Shown piece after piece: positions 45,925 through 56,508 of a stretch of DNA of 64,000 nt (the first letter of the stretch is position 1; every line of letters starts with the position of its first letter). Below the pieces are notes generated by a model. It saw only the letters and a program-made list of their open reading frames with translations. It had not been told where the DNA came from and ran no database searches. The position numbers and the translations under genes are program-made. The stretch comes from Timema cristinae (taxonomy: Eukaryota; Arthropoda; Insecta; Phasmatodea; Timematidae): positions 112,739,883 to 112,803,882 of the forward strand of contig JBCFYV010000012.1 of assembly GCA_039000515.1 (NCBI GenBank), read 5' to 3'.

Positions 45925-46352
45925 TCTTTGACTGAAAGTGGTGTTCATTAAATGGGTTTTCACTAGCCCTCTAACCCGCCTCGGTGGCGTAGTTGGCTAA
46001 CGCGCTTGTAGTGTTGAGCTCGACTGCTGAGGACGGGGAGATCGAGGTTCGAATCTCGGTCGGGTGAACTGGGGGTGGTTTTCCTAAATGGTTTTCCACT
46101 CTCCCTCCACGCAAATGCGGGTTCACTTCCTCTAATTCAACCTTCCCAATTCCTAATCCATTAGCGTAATTAGTACTTAAAGCGTATAACCCGAACGGGT
46201 AGTAAGACGCGGTGCTAAATATTATTATTATTATTATTATTATACTATCCCTCTATATTCATCCTTTCTAATCACTAACTCACTAGCGTAATTATTAGGC
46301 TTACACATATGCGTATGACCTGAAGAGTTTGTAAAAACAAGTTGCTAAAAAA
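45925..46352 (+). mobile_element. Older SINE split by a SINE-A
   Basis: Body 'gtggtgttcattaaatgggttttc' up to 45973, then 'atattcatcctttctaatc' and a decayed tail ('gcgtatgacctgaagagttt') at 46256-46352. Confidence 0.7.
45974..46244 (+). mobile_element. SINE-A, full length with target duplication
   Basis: Head ACCCGCCTCGGTGGCGTAGT contains a perfect A-box (TGGCGTAGTTGG); the B-box is GGTTCGAATCT. Body, shared tail and (ATT)n follow. CTAGCCCTCTA (45963-45973) and CTATCCCTCTA (46245-46255) differ at one base. Confidence 0.95.
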
Positions 46353-46385
46353 ATTGTGAATAATAATAGTAATAATAATAATAAC

Positions 46386-46709
46386 AGCATACGTTGTGTC
46401 TGTCCAGAGTGGATCAAATCAGCAGTATATTTTGTTATTAGTGAAGAGATTATGCCAAGTCGATACTTTACCTCCAATCTTACGATGTTGACGTATCATT
46501 TTTTGGTCACATCCTGTTTTGTAAATAAAATTCAATGGGACTTATGTTGGGTTTTCCCCCACCCCTTTCCCGGTCATTCGTGTCGCGTGACTTAGATCTT
46601 CTTGTGATTGTAGGGGAAGTTTCGCTGAGCTACACGCCACTTCTTGAATTTCACGAGTATGAGCGTATTTCAGGAATGTTTCTCGTGGGCAAGCATTGCA
46701 CAGTAGATA

Positions 46710-46746
<37 letters not shown>

Positions 46747-46801
46747 TATATACAGAGAATTTTTACCACCACCCTTCCCCCAAATTTCAATATTTTTTTT
46801 C
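46386..46801. other. Mostly unannotated; (TA)n(CA)n at 46709-46746
   Basis: Contains a TA/CA microsatellite; no recognised gene or element otherwise. An (AAT)n tract lies just before at 46361-46384. Confidence 0.5.
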
Positions 46802-47065
46802 AACACCGCTTCGATGGCAGCGTGGTATAACGCGCTAATCTTGCAGTAGACTATATTGCCGATAACAGGGAGATCGAGATTCTACTCTTGTTCGAGTATC
46901 ATGAGGATGATTTTTCCTAAATGGATTTCCACTCTCCCTTCCACGCAAATGCGGGTACACTTCCTTTGAACATAACCTTTCTAATACCTTAAACCACTAG
47001 CGTAATTAGTAGGCCTACATAAACGTATAACCTTAACGGGTAGTAAGACGCGGTGCTAAAAAAAT
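46802..47065 (+). mobile_element. SINE-B
   Basis: Head 'accgcttcgatggcagcgtg', decayed B-box, body 'cacgcaaatgcgggtacactt', tail 'aacgggtagtaagacgcggtg' and poly(A). Confidence 0.85.
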
Positions 47066-47084
47066 ATATATCCAAAACAGTTTT

Positions 47085-47272
47085 GTTGGACACGCGGAAT
47101 GAACGTCGGACTCAAAACAAATCCAGTTTTCCGGTTACGGTAGGTCAGTGTTAGAATTCCTGCGGTTATGTTGGCTACTAATAGTGGAATAATATTAAAT
47201 GTTTTCCCCACTTTTCCCTTCGCGTAAATGCGGGTACTTTTCCTGTAAGTTCTACCTTCTTTATCGCTAACC
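47085..47272 (+). mobile_element. Degenerate SINE cut by a MITE
   Basis: 'ttggacacgcggaatgaacg' head-like start, 'gttagaattcctgcgg', body 'cgcgtaaatgcgggtactttt'; stops at the MITE at 47275. Confidence 0.55.
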
Positions 47273-47274
47273 TA

Positions 47275-47473
47275 CAGTAGCCCCATGGCTTCTTTGGTGC
47301 AGACTGAAAGCTGACAGCTTTGAAAAGCTACCAGACAAAATTATGTATCCCTACGCCGAACCAAATGATCTTCAAAAACATGTGTTTAGCAGCTGTCACT
47401 TCTGACGGTCAAAATTTAGGTATATACCTAAATGTTGACTGTCAGAAGTCAGCTGTTAGCTGTCAGTCAGCAC
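47275..47473 (+). mobile_element. CAGTAG hairpin MITE, copy 5, right end lost
   Basis: Left end with TA at 47273-47274 and the central palindrome are intact. The sequence stops at 'cagtcagcac', lacking the outer ~22 bases of the right terminal repeat. Confidence 0.87.
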
Positions 47474-47514
47474 CTTAATTAGTTTTTCTTTTTTAACTAT
47501 TTTTTACATCTTCG

Positions 47515-47740
47515 GTACAAAGTAAACTAGATCGGATACACACTTAGGAGGAACAGTCTTCTGCACGACGTCATAGAAGGAAAAGTTTGAGGGAGAGAGG
47601 AGATTAGGAAGAAGGATGATTTAAATATTGGATGACTTGAAGGAAAAAATAAAACTCTGGGAACTCAAGTAAAAAGCAGAAGACGGCGGTCTTAGTTCAA
47701 TACGGAAATAAATTGACCTGCCGTAAGACAGAACATTTAA
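47515..47740 (+). mobile_element. LINE fragment, second copy
   Basis: Matches 34530-34750 in order: 'ctgcacgacgtcatagaagga', 'ggatgacttgaaggaa' and 'acctgccgtaagacagaaca'. Shorter and with frameshifts. Same retrotransposon family. Confidence 0.72.
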
Positions 47741-47844
47741 TTAGGCCTATAATGTATTCTGCCAGCTATCAGTTACCTCCACTTATATGGCGAATAAACT
47801 CTACAATAATTAACTTAGTACGCTACAAATAAGGAAATAATAAT

Positions 47845-47975
47845 TGTATTGGTAAACCATTTAGGAATAAAACCACCCTTAGTATGTACCCGGATGGAGT
47901 TCGAACTCCAACCTTTCTTATATTCACTATCACTTCAGAATATAAGAACTTGACAGCTAGACCACGTGACCAAGG
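47845..47975 (-). mobile_element. SINE fragment
   Basis: Body end 'ggtaaaccatttaggaata', B-box 'gagttcgaactccaacc' and head with 'gaccacgtgacc'. Tail side missing. Confidence 0.65.
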
Positions 47976-48015
47976 ATTCAGGTTATTTGAAAAGAATGTA
48001 TAAAGCAGTACTCAC

Positions 48016-48283
48016 TGTAGGCTTGAGTACCGACGGAGACGCCGCTGTGCGCCCATCCGAAGTCTGCGTGGAGGTTGGCGACGCCGTTCCTAGCGCCGTA
48101 CTCATTGTTGTTGTTCTTGGCCTGGGCGTCATCGCAATCTTCTTCCCCAACCACGAAGTTTGTAACCCCTACAATGTCCAGCGTCGAACCAAGGCCCGTC
48201 GCACCCCCGCTTTCGGGAGAATATGACGTCAAGATCACTTCACTCCCTCTTCGATGGTTATGCTTCATATTGTATTTCGTCAT
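48016..48283 (-). CDS. Possible first or early coding exon of a host gene
   Basis: On the minus strand an open frame starts at the ATG ending at 48281 (MTKYNMKHNH) and runs ~89 codons to a good splice donor, TACA|GTGAGTACT, at 48016/48015. The segment is clearly GC-richer than its flanks, has no SINE or transposon similarity that I can see, and encodes an acidic, low-hydrophobicity peptide with VGEEDCDDAQAKNNNNEYG. A second ATG (MKHNHRRGSE) has the better start context. Upstream is a C/T tract at 48284-48305 that could instead belong to an acceptor ending ATGAAG. Following exons would lie below 48016, but I cannot identify one. The plus strand is also open for a while, so coding is not proven. 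No family recognised. Confidence 0.38.
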
Positions 48284-48299
48284 TCGTGAAAAAAAAGGG

Positions 48300-49200
48300 G
48301 GCGGGATACAAGTGTACCACTAATCGCACGAAAAAGAAAGAACCTTTCCAAAAAGTTATCTAAAAATATTTATAGATTCAAGTACAACACTTTTTTTTGA
48401 CAGTGTGTACAGTTTATTTTAATAAGTGTACATTACCCTTCAACCCAATTGACGATTTTAAATTACGTCAGTGTTTTCTTTGTGCAAGATGTCCTTCCTA
48501 ATCCGCAAACACATACAAGCTAGCCTTCAAACTTTTTTTCGCAACCTAATTATTTATTTAAAACGTTCACCTGTTTGTACATCTTTTATTTTCCAGAAGG
48601 TTGGCAAGAAACGGCATCGATTAAATTACAATTTTGTTTTTAGTGTATTCTTTTTTTAATCGATTTCTCTTTAAAAAATATTTAGAAACCTGTTATTTTT
48701 AAATTATATACACCATAAAATAAACACACACACTGCCTTTCTAAAAAAATATTAAAAATAGATATAATCATTATATCTATTCCTCCAATTCACGGGAATT
48801 CCGTCCAAGAATGAGTTCGTATTTCATTTTAAAAACCGATTGTGCTTTAAGAAAATGTGTATTGTGCTGAAATCTTCAAATTTGTAGCTTTACACTTTTA
48901 TTTTAACATAGTCCTAATGAGCTATCTAAAACACTTTTTAAAAAGAATAAACTATAGCTATTTTAAATGAGAAAGTCATTCGAAATAATTAATAATTAAG
49001 TCACTTTAGGAACTTTTATTTTTCTATTGTTGTGAAAGTCGATCGTGATTCTCTCTTATTAAATTCTTGAAAATACATTTCTTCAGGCTTCTTTTATGAC
49101 GGTGGAAGTCTTGGTTTTTTTTAATTGTCACACCATATCTCGAATCTACCTGAAGAAAAACAAAAAGAAAAAAAGAACAATAGTACGTGAATAAAAAACT
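48300..49200. other. No recognised repeat; possible 5' intron of the 48.0-48.3 kb gene
   Basis: AT-rich. A near-perfect palindrome AATAGATATAATCATTATAT...CTATT lies at 48764-48788. Confidence 0.35.
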
Positions 49201-49277
49201 TTCTAGGTGTATTCTTTTTTTTAAATCACACGTGCTCGCCACTAGAGCCTTGCGGTCTGAACCTGATAACTAAACAT

Positions 49278-49443
49278 TGACTGACGACACGACAACAAAG
49301 TCGCTCAACCAACCCGCGACCGACTACCAACAACAACTGCGGAGGGAAAGGTTATGTCCGTCAGACCTGACCATCACCAGGCGAGAACAGGTGATAAATA
49401 GAATTGGTTCGGGAAAAAAAAGAAGGGGATCTCGCGCATGCGC
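49278..49443 (-). promoter_or_regulatory. Possible promoter with NRF1-type site and initiator
   Basis: GCGCATGCGC at 49434-49443 is the palindromic core of an NRF1 site. About 150 bases away on the minus strand, TCAGTCA (49284-49278) fits the arthropod initiator TCAGT. The interval is richer in CG dinucleotides than the surroundings. The candidate exon at 48016-48283 lies downstream on that strand. All elements are short and could be chance. Confidence 0.3.
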
Positions 49444-49444
49444 A

Positions 49445-49915
49445 AAAACTAGAAGCTATGATCTTGGAATTCACTTTTACATTGTTGGAAATGTACTACT
49501 AAACTGTGTTTAGTTTGTTGGTAAATAAAAATATGATATCGTGTTAGAATGAGTCAAGGAGAGAGGGAAAATAGTTTCTTTCTTCCTATGGGTTTATTCA
49601 TAGGGAAAAAACCTAAGAATATGGAGTAATTTTAAACTTTTCATTCACACTCAGCTGTAAATATTCCTTTGCGGAAATAAAAAGGCGCTAGGACACCTTC
49701 AATCACACTTAACTTGGGACCCATAACTTAATGAATAGACGCACTACGGATAGATCTAAGGCGTAATACGTAGTTCTAAATATTAAATAAAATTGTGTAA
49801 TAGCTAAATAAAACTAAGAAATTTTGAAGAACTAGAATGAAAAAAAAACAACCTTACTGTGGATTTTGTATTTTCATATTGTACATTTAGATATTTATGA
49901 ATTTTTGTTTTTTAT
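49445..49915. other. No recognised feature
   Basis: AT-rich; nothing recognised. Confidence 0.4.
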
Positions 49916-50159
49916 TTAGCACCGCATCTTAATATCCGCTCGGGTTACGCTTAAGTACTAATTACGCTGATGGATTAGGAATTGGGAAGATTGAATTTAG
50001 AGGTTGTGTACCTGCATTTGCGTAGAAGGAGAGTGGAAAATCATTTAGGAAAATAAATACCCCCCCCCCAACCGAGATTCAAACCTCGATCTCCCCTTCC
50101 TCGACAGTCTAGTTCAACACGAAACTAACGTGTTAGCCAACCAAGTCTCCCAGGCAGGG
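49916..50159 (-). mobile_element. SINE-A, diverged
   Basis: 'tagcaccgcatcttaatatcc' tail, body, C-run at 50061-50069, B-box 'gagattcaaacctcgatc' and head 'gttagccaaccaagtctccc'. Confidence 0.83.
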
Positions 50160-50314
50160 GATATTTATATTTTTTTTCTTGTATAGGATAATGTTTCATT
50201 CTCGCCATTTCCTTTGATAAAACCCAAGTGTATGTTCTATTATGCATGTGTGTGTGTATATATATAATCTTTTGATGGATTATCAAAGCTACATCATGTT
50301 TATTTTATCAAAAC

Positions 50315-50398
50315 ACCCGCTCCAGTGATCGACTGTTGATGACGGGTAGATTGGGGTTCAAATCTCGGTTGGGTGTACTGAGGCTGTTCTTTTTTTAA
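50315..50398 (+). mobile_element. SINE-B head fragment
   Basis: 'cacccgctccagtgatcgac' with part of the variable arm missing, B-box 'ttggggttcaaatctcgg', then stops before the body. Confidence 0.65.
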
Positions 50399-50660
50399 AT
50401 GAAAATTGAGCACTAACCAGCACTAACATAGCATAAGCGATGGGTGTTTTCAAAAAAAGGTTATCTCTATTATTTCTTATACCAGGTGGCCAGGAAGATA
50501 TCTCCCTGGTCACTCATAATAAATCGTGAATTAGTGCCTCAAATTTACAGCACTAACGATGAAAATTGAGCACTAACCAGCACTAACGTATCACAAACGA
50601 AGGGCACTTTAAAATACCGGGTGGCTAAAAGTCGGGTGGCCAGGTGACACACATGGACAA
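50399..50660 (+). repeat. Direct duplication, 161-bp spacing
   Basis: GAAAATTGAGCACTAACCAG and 'cactaacgta.ca.aa.cga.ggg' occur at 50401-50446 and 50562-50607. The 'ggtggccagg' phrase also occurs twice (50487, 50635). Probably two units of an unrecognised element. Confidence 0.6.
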
Positions 50661-50972
50661 AACTAGTGTGTCAAGGAACATTATTAAAATGGTTTTTTTC
50701 AAAATGGTTTACAAGGAATTATTTACCGGAGTTTCGAAAGCAGTACCTTTTAAGTGGAGTTGACATAACAGCCCTTCGGGAAATGATGACGCATTTTAAA
50801 GATGCGTCACGAAACCATTGATGAGGGGAAGGATGACCAAAAGGGTGCAGAATTCACAATTTTCTCATCGGAAAATAAAATGGTACGACAAAATCGTTAA
50901 AAATTTCTCATCTAGTTTATTAAAGTTTGGAACACATTTTTCAAAAATAGGATTTAAGTAAAATACCCTTAA

Positions 50973-51335
50973 GGCGGGGTATAGGCTGCGCAATAAGGTT
51001 TGCAGTTTTTATATAAACACATTTTTTTGGTCAAAATAAATAAAATATTTCTTCAGCAGAAACATCGATTTTAATTTATTCTCCGTTGTTCAATCGTTGT
51101 TGAATATCTGTCAAGGGTATGCTGTAATTTATTTAAAAATTTTTTGTTTTCATTTAAAAGTTTATTATCTAATACCACTATGTTTACAACAGATATTCAA
51201 CAATTGTTGATATCACCGTGTGAAAATTAAACTATATTTGTACCAAAGCAATTTTTTATTTTGGCAAAAGAAACAAAAGTTTTTCTATAAAACTGAAAAA
51301 AACAGGTCTTTTCTCGCTTTCTCTATACCCCTATC
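50973..51335. mobile_element. Fold-back element F, reference copy
   Basis: Flanked by TTAA at 50969-50972 and 51336-51339. Ends GGCGGGGTATAGGC and, in reverse complement, GATAGGGGTATAGAG. Arms of ~120 bp carry 'gcagtttttatataaac', 'tttcttcagcagaaac', 'gttgttgaatatctgtcaag' and their inverses 'cagatattcaacaattgttg', 'ggcaaaagaaac', 'tttttctataaaactg'. Non-coding. TTAA flanks recall piggyBac, but the ends are not typical, so the superfamily is open. Confidence 0.85.
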
Positions 51336-51339
51336 TTAA

Positions 51340-51974
51340 GTAATCAAAATTTCCTCAGAAAAACAAACACATCCCCATTTTTATTACTTATAATAATTCA
51401 GTTATTTGTTATCCACTCTCAAAGTATTTATCTCTCTTATTTGGCAGTAGTATCAAAGTGCTGGTGATGGAAATGAAGGGCCCTAATTTAGGTTTTTAAA
51501 TTAGTTAAACCAATTAGTTAAAATGAGCGCTATATTTGCCTGTGGTCGAACATGTTAGATATGTTATATTCGCGCGAAAAATGTATTTTTTGAAATGATG
51601 TTTAAAAACTAACACCATGAGACGTGCGTCAAGCTATTTTAAAAACCTGCCCTCGTAAAGGTAAAATTCAAATAGTTCATAACTAATCCATCATTAATTT
51701 GAAATATATTTAAACCCTTAGCACAGCAATATAAAAAGTAAACCAATAAAAACCAACTGCTATATAAAAATGTATTTTTATGTGTAGTAGTAAATATTTA
51801 ATAGTTGATAAAGTATTCAGTCGATAATATTATTTACACGTTCATCTATAACAACCATTATTGTTTCCAGTCTATGGCTTGGGTCATTGTTTTATTCAAG
51901 CCATATGTTTTCCGCTACTGGCTTACTAAGCCTGTCATATCTTCATATGTCTTATAATCTAACTTAAGACTAGG
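51340..51974. other. No recognised feature
   Basis: AT-rich; nothing recognised. Confidence 0.4.
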
Positions 51975-52135
51975 ACAGGCACAACATCCAGTCCCCGGCC
52001 GTCAATTTATCACTATGAAAGGTTAAACCCACAATTCATCAATGATAGAATTTTCGGCCATGCCGGGAATCGAGCCCGGGGCACTTAGATCAAGACAGAC
52101 ATGCTATCGACTGAGCTAAGGTGTCGGATTCATAT
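51975..52135 (-). mobile_element. SINE-C, best copy
   Basis: On the minus strand: A-box TTAGCTCAGTCGATAGCATG, B-box 'ccgggctcgattcccggc', then 'atggccgaaaattc' and 'aaattgacggccggggactgg'. The A and B boxes are close to canonical, as in Lys- or Arg-type tRNAs. Confidence 0.83.
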
Positions 52136-52312
52136 ATAGCGAGCTATTAAGTACAATATGAAAAATCAAACACTTGGAAGTTAGTAAAAAAAATTGGTAC
52201 AGCTAATTTCACCAGTTAGAACATCTTTTAAAGGAAATCAAAAAATATTAATAATCTAAAAAAATAATTTTTGAAATCGAAATCCAATTAAAATCAGTTC
52301 TGATGAGAATAA

Positions 52313-52507
52313 TAATAATATTTAGCACCGCGTCTTACTACCCGTTCGGGTTATACGCTTTAAGTACTAATTACGCTAATGGATCAGGAATTGGGAAGGT
52401 TAATTAGAGGAAGTGAACCCGCATTTGCGTGGAGGGAGAGTGGAAAACCATTCAGGAAAAACCACCCCCAGTTCACTCGACCGAGATTCGAACCTCGATC
52501 TACCCGT
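52313..52507 (-). mobile_element. SINE-A, 5'-truncated with 15-bp target duplication
   Basis: Tail, body and B-box present; ends at 'gatctacccgt' so the A-box half of the head is absent. TTCTGATGAGAATAA at 52298-52312 and 52508-52522 is identical. Confidence 0.93.
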
Positions 52508-52522
52508 TTCTGATGAGAATAA

Positions 52523-53724
52523 AAGGCCTTGTTCAGCGAGAAAGTATCAATCGGTATCAGGTGTCACGGTTTAAAATACAAAGGTTTGTGTTGTGTTTTT
52601 CTGGAACTACTTCTCTATTCTGTCTAATACTATACGCCCTTTCGTCCTTCACCTACAACCACCCTGTCATGTCAATAATAGGAGGAGGCGAAAGAAAACT
52701 ATTAATTTATTTTATCCAGGTAGATAGAAAAGCTCGCTACTAGTTTTAAAATATCTTATATTTATCCAAAAAAATATTGTATTCGTTACAGTAAAGATAA
52801 ATCAAGAGCCCTTTTTCATCAAACCCAGTCATTTACTCGAATTCCAAAAATGTGCTTAAAAAGTTGTTGTAAATGAGCTCATGTCACATTTTAACACTTT
52901 TTTTTTGTTAATAAAACTTAAAGACTCTAGGGTTGTTAAGGGAAAAAAGCTCTGTTGGAATAGATCGACTTTATTTTTGCGTGGACCATATTTTGAAATA
53001 ATGCATCGCAGAATTAAATATTGCGTTAGAGTTGAACGTCTGCGCAGAAATTTCTCAATTACCGATACGGTGACTAGGTTAACTAGAGCGGGATGTAAAA
53101 AAAAAAAAGTCATGTGATCTCCCTACCGGCGGAAACACGACTGTCTACAGCTCCGCGGATGTACGACGCAGGAGAACGATTCGTCATTGGAGAGTGATAG
53201 ATAATGCAGATCAAATTATTGCAACGCTTGCGCGAACATTGATGCAATACAGTCACTCATACTTGTCCGTATCATTCATCCATCATAGCAGGCCCAACTC
53301 AGCTCCCGGCTAGCGCGAGGTGTGGGAGTAAAAGGGATATGCCAGAATTGTGTGCAGTGCATTCGTATTTGAATGATTACTCGAAATTTTCCGTGATGAC
53401 GATGGGGGACAAAACGACAAAGTTTATTGTTAATAACTACAGTATATCCCTGTTATGACAGAATAAAGATTTGTGCACAGTACTTATCTGTGAAAACATT
53501 CTAAAATTGTTAAAAAAAATGGCCTTTTCAATGCAGTCTTTTTATCCAAATATAATTGAATATTTCAACCATATTCAGTATTAAGAACTTCTATTAACTC
53601 TTTATCTTAATTAATGTTTAATCAGAAATGGGCCAAGTGCAATAGTTTTGGTGTGAATTTACGATTTCTAGCCGACTGTATCACAGAGTTGACTGATATG
53701 TGATGCACACCTAAGTGTTTTTAG
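52523..53724. other. No recognised feature
   Basis: Overlapping open stretches on both strands around 52856-53117 without recognised domains. 53120-53330 is somewhat GC-richer. Nothing supported. Confidence 0.4.
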
Positions 53725-53925
53725 AGTTTTTGTAACAAAACTTATTTTAGCCAAAATAAGTACAATATTTCTCCAGTAGAAACATTGGGTTTAATTTTTA
53801 GCACATGGTGATATCAACAGTTGTTGAATATCTGTCAAAGGCGTCCTGGAATATTTTAATGACAAATTTTTCCTCTTCATTTTAAAAGTTTCTCGTCAAA
53901 TAACACCTGTAACAAGATATGAGAT
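53725..53925. mobile_element. Fold-back element F, left half
   Basis: 'gccaaaataagtacaatattt', 'ctccagtagaaacat', 'atggtgatatcaacagttgt' and the central 'tttaatgacaaatttttcc'. The right arm is absent. Confidence 0.72.
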
Positions 53926-54420
53926 AAAGAAGGTGCATTTAATAGAAACGGTTAGAAAATCAATCTCCTCTTTCGCCAAACATTAATCCCCCATTCTCCC
54001 ACTCTTGTTGTCCATGAATGTAATTTTCTCTCTCATTCACAGACAGCGCTGGTGTAGCCGGGTCACTCATTCATCACTGGTATTGTCTATCCATCGAAGG
54101 AGTGTTGGTAGCTGACAGATAGCAGAAGATTATTATTGCAAACATTTGCTCAAAGTCATTAATGTTAAACTGCGTGGAAATAATTATTATGTCCTTAGTA
54201 ATAATATTATTATCATCAGAAGTGTTAATAAAAGTTTCTAATAATACTTACCTAAGAGTACTGTGCAATTGGGTTTTTTCGTAACTAAATGAAAGAACAA
54301 AAAAATTAATAAAAATCTTTTATTTTTCTTGATTGTGGCAACAAGATATAATATTATAGTTCATGAAATAATAGATTCAAAAAAGTATTCTATCAACACG
54401 TCTTGTATCTTGTTATATCT
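53926..54420. other. No recognised feature
   Basis: Nothing recognised. Confidence 0.4.
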
Positions 54421-55030
54421 GGCCGGATTAGGGAAAATTGCACCTTCCCAGAAAAAGGGGGAGAATTGCGCCCTCCTATCAATCACACCATTAGGTGAGA
54501 AAAGTGCATCCCACACACTGTCTTACACACTTACAAAACAAGTATGCCCAAGGACCTAACAAAGTGTTTGAAGAGTCTAACCTATATTCAAAAAATGGAG
54601 TAAAAGGTCGTCAATAATTAGTTTGGTAACTTAAATTTATACGTTCACATCAAATGCTTAGAGATACACTAAATCTTTATTTCATTGAAAAACCTAACCA
54701 AACCTAACCTAACCTAAACAGACAAATAGACCGGTGCGATGAATCGATGTACTTTGACTTCCTCAAGACCTCATGATGTGCGATGAGTCGATTTGAAATA
54801 TCCACCCTCCTAAGCAAAAGGAGGCGATGAGCCGATTAACGCCGGTAGAAATGGTGAGGTCGTGAGGAAAATGATAAAAGTGCACCCTCACGACCTTGTT
54901 AAAATTATTTAGGTGAGACAGACAGACAAGGTCGCGTGGGTGCACTTTTCCCACATATTAGTGTGACGATTCATGGAAGGGCGCAGTTTTCCCTCCTTTC
55001 AGTTTTATCAGGCGCAATTTTCCCGACACC
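54421..55030. mobile_element. Inverted-repeat element with repeated GGGAAAATTGC motifs
   Basis: Ends TGGCCGGATTAGGGAAAATT and, in reverse complement, TGGCCAGTTGGTGTCGGGAA. The (G)GGA(A)AA(T/C)TGCGCC motif occurs twice in each end. A second inverted repeat inside pairs GTGCACCCTCACGACCTTG (54879) with its near-complement ending 54943. No coding capacity and no clear target duplication. Superfamily unknown. Confidence 0.65.
54690..54716. repeat. Short interstitial (CCTAA)n telomere-like tract
   Basis: About five CCTAA units with one AAA interruption, matching the insect telomere repeat TTAGG on the minus strand. Lies inside the 54421-55030 element. Confidence 0.6.
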
Positions 55031-55974
55031 AACTGGCCACCAAATTATATAGATGATTTTTTATAACTTATAGAAAGAGCCAAACAAAATATTAATTTCA
55101 AAATAAAACATTTTTATTTTGTAAGCACATGTGCATGAACAAAGCTGAGAATAGTTTGTATGTAGTCATCAACCGCCCTCAATTTCATCCTGTTCACCAT
55201 CTTAATTTTTTGAAGAGAAGGTTGTCTACATATGTTCACCAAAGCTTTTACCTGAATGACAGTTGAAAAATCAAATGTTTAGGTTGTAGGTTGCCAACGC
55301 TTGTTCAAGATCACTGTTTTGTTCTAATCTAGATGATACTATTTTTTTTAAATTACATGTTTTATTTTAAATTTAAATAACGTAAACTAAAATTTTCTCA
55401 CCCTATTTCAATACTTTTAATAATTTATTTGTATCCAATCCGAAACAATATTTCAACCATAAATAAAAATAGGCCTATTTATACTTTGTTTTGGAATGTT
55501 ATCGATTAGCCTATTTGTAATGGCATCGTATTTATTTAGAAAAGAGAAAAAAATATATATATAATAAGTTATTTTATGATTATTTTATTTGATTTCGAAA
55601 TATTTGACTGAATAAAATATTTTTATCCACTGCGGGTGTGCACCATTGTAAAGAACTTGTTTGCATCATGATCAATTACATGGTTTAATTTCGTAGGTCA
55701 GCATTTTGAAGCTATATTTGTCAGACTGTTTGTGAAAGTACTGTCACTACATTTTTTTTAAAGTGGAATGAAACGATAAATAAGCTTTGTGCCCAATCTA
55801 AAATAAATAAATAAATAATATTGTTCTAAAAAACTGTGGTTAACTAAAACATTCATACATTACCATATGTTCTAATTACAGCGGTTGGCGTAGGGCTACA
55901 TTAGGGACTATTTCTAATAACTCTTTGAGTTGTCAGCCAAGTAAACTTTGGCGGGGATGTATTGTACACGTCGT
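55031..55974. other. No recognised feature
   Basis: AT-rich; nothing recognised. Confidence 0.4.
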
Positions 55975-56172
55975 TTCCATGATGGGATGATAGTGAATAT
56001 GGAGGGGTGAACCAATGGGAATCTTAAAAATAACTTTAGCCTAATTTACCAACCCCTGGTGACCGTCGGGATAATTCCTTTTAAGAGATAAATACCCAAG
56101 GCACCAGCCGGAAACAGAATCCGGGACCCCTAGGTTCGTGGATAGGGTGCACTGGTTGCACGGGTCCGGATA
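55975..56172 (-). mobile_element. SINE-E, second copy
   Basis: Shares 'ccaacccctggtgacc' and 'ggataattccttttaagagataaat' order with 12990-13300; head region 'gggtgcactggttgcacggg'. Diverged. Confidence 0.62.
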
Positions 56173-56194
56173 GTAGATCTAATAACGTTAGCTA

Positions 56195-56411
56195 CAGTAG
56201 CCCCATGGCTTCTTTGGTGCTGACTGACAGCTTTTTTAAAAGTTACCAGACCAAATTATGTATCCCTACGCCGAACCATATGATCTGCAAAAACATGTGT
56301 TTAGCAGCTGTCATTTCTGACGGTCAAAATTTAGGTATATACCTAAATTTTGACTGTCAAAAGTTCAGCTGTGAGCTGTCAGTCAGCACCAAAGAAGCCG
56401 TGGGGCTACTG
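56195..56411 (+). mobile_element. CAGTAG hairpin MITE, copy 6
   Basis: 217 bp with TA at 56193-56194 and 56412-56413. Both terminal repeats and the AATTTAGGTATATACCTAAA centre are intact. Confidence 0.92.
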
Positions 56412-56469
56412 TACCTGTCAGTTACCACTATTCATATGTTGTATAGCCTGTAATATAGAATGGCTTGTC

Positions 56470-56507
56470 ACCGCATCCGTTCGGGCTATACACATTTTAA
56501 CTAATTA
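56470..56507 (-). mobile_element. SINE tail scrap
   Basis: 'caccgcatccgttcgggctata' with seven bases of the tail missing, ending where a plus-strand SINE head begins. Confidence 0.6.
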
Positions 56508-56508
56508 C

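Noticed and set aside
45974..46060. tRNA gene with good A and B boxes
   Set aside because: It is followed by the SINE body and tail and has a target duplication; the acceptor stem does not close. The same holds for all other tRNA-like heads here.
47966..48226. Plus-strand coding sequence opposite the candidate exon
   Set aside because: It begins in SINE sequence and has no splice or domain support; the minus strand has the better donor.
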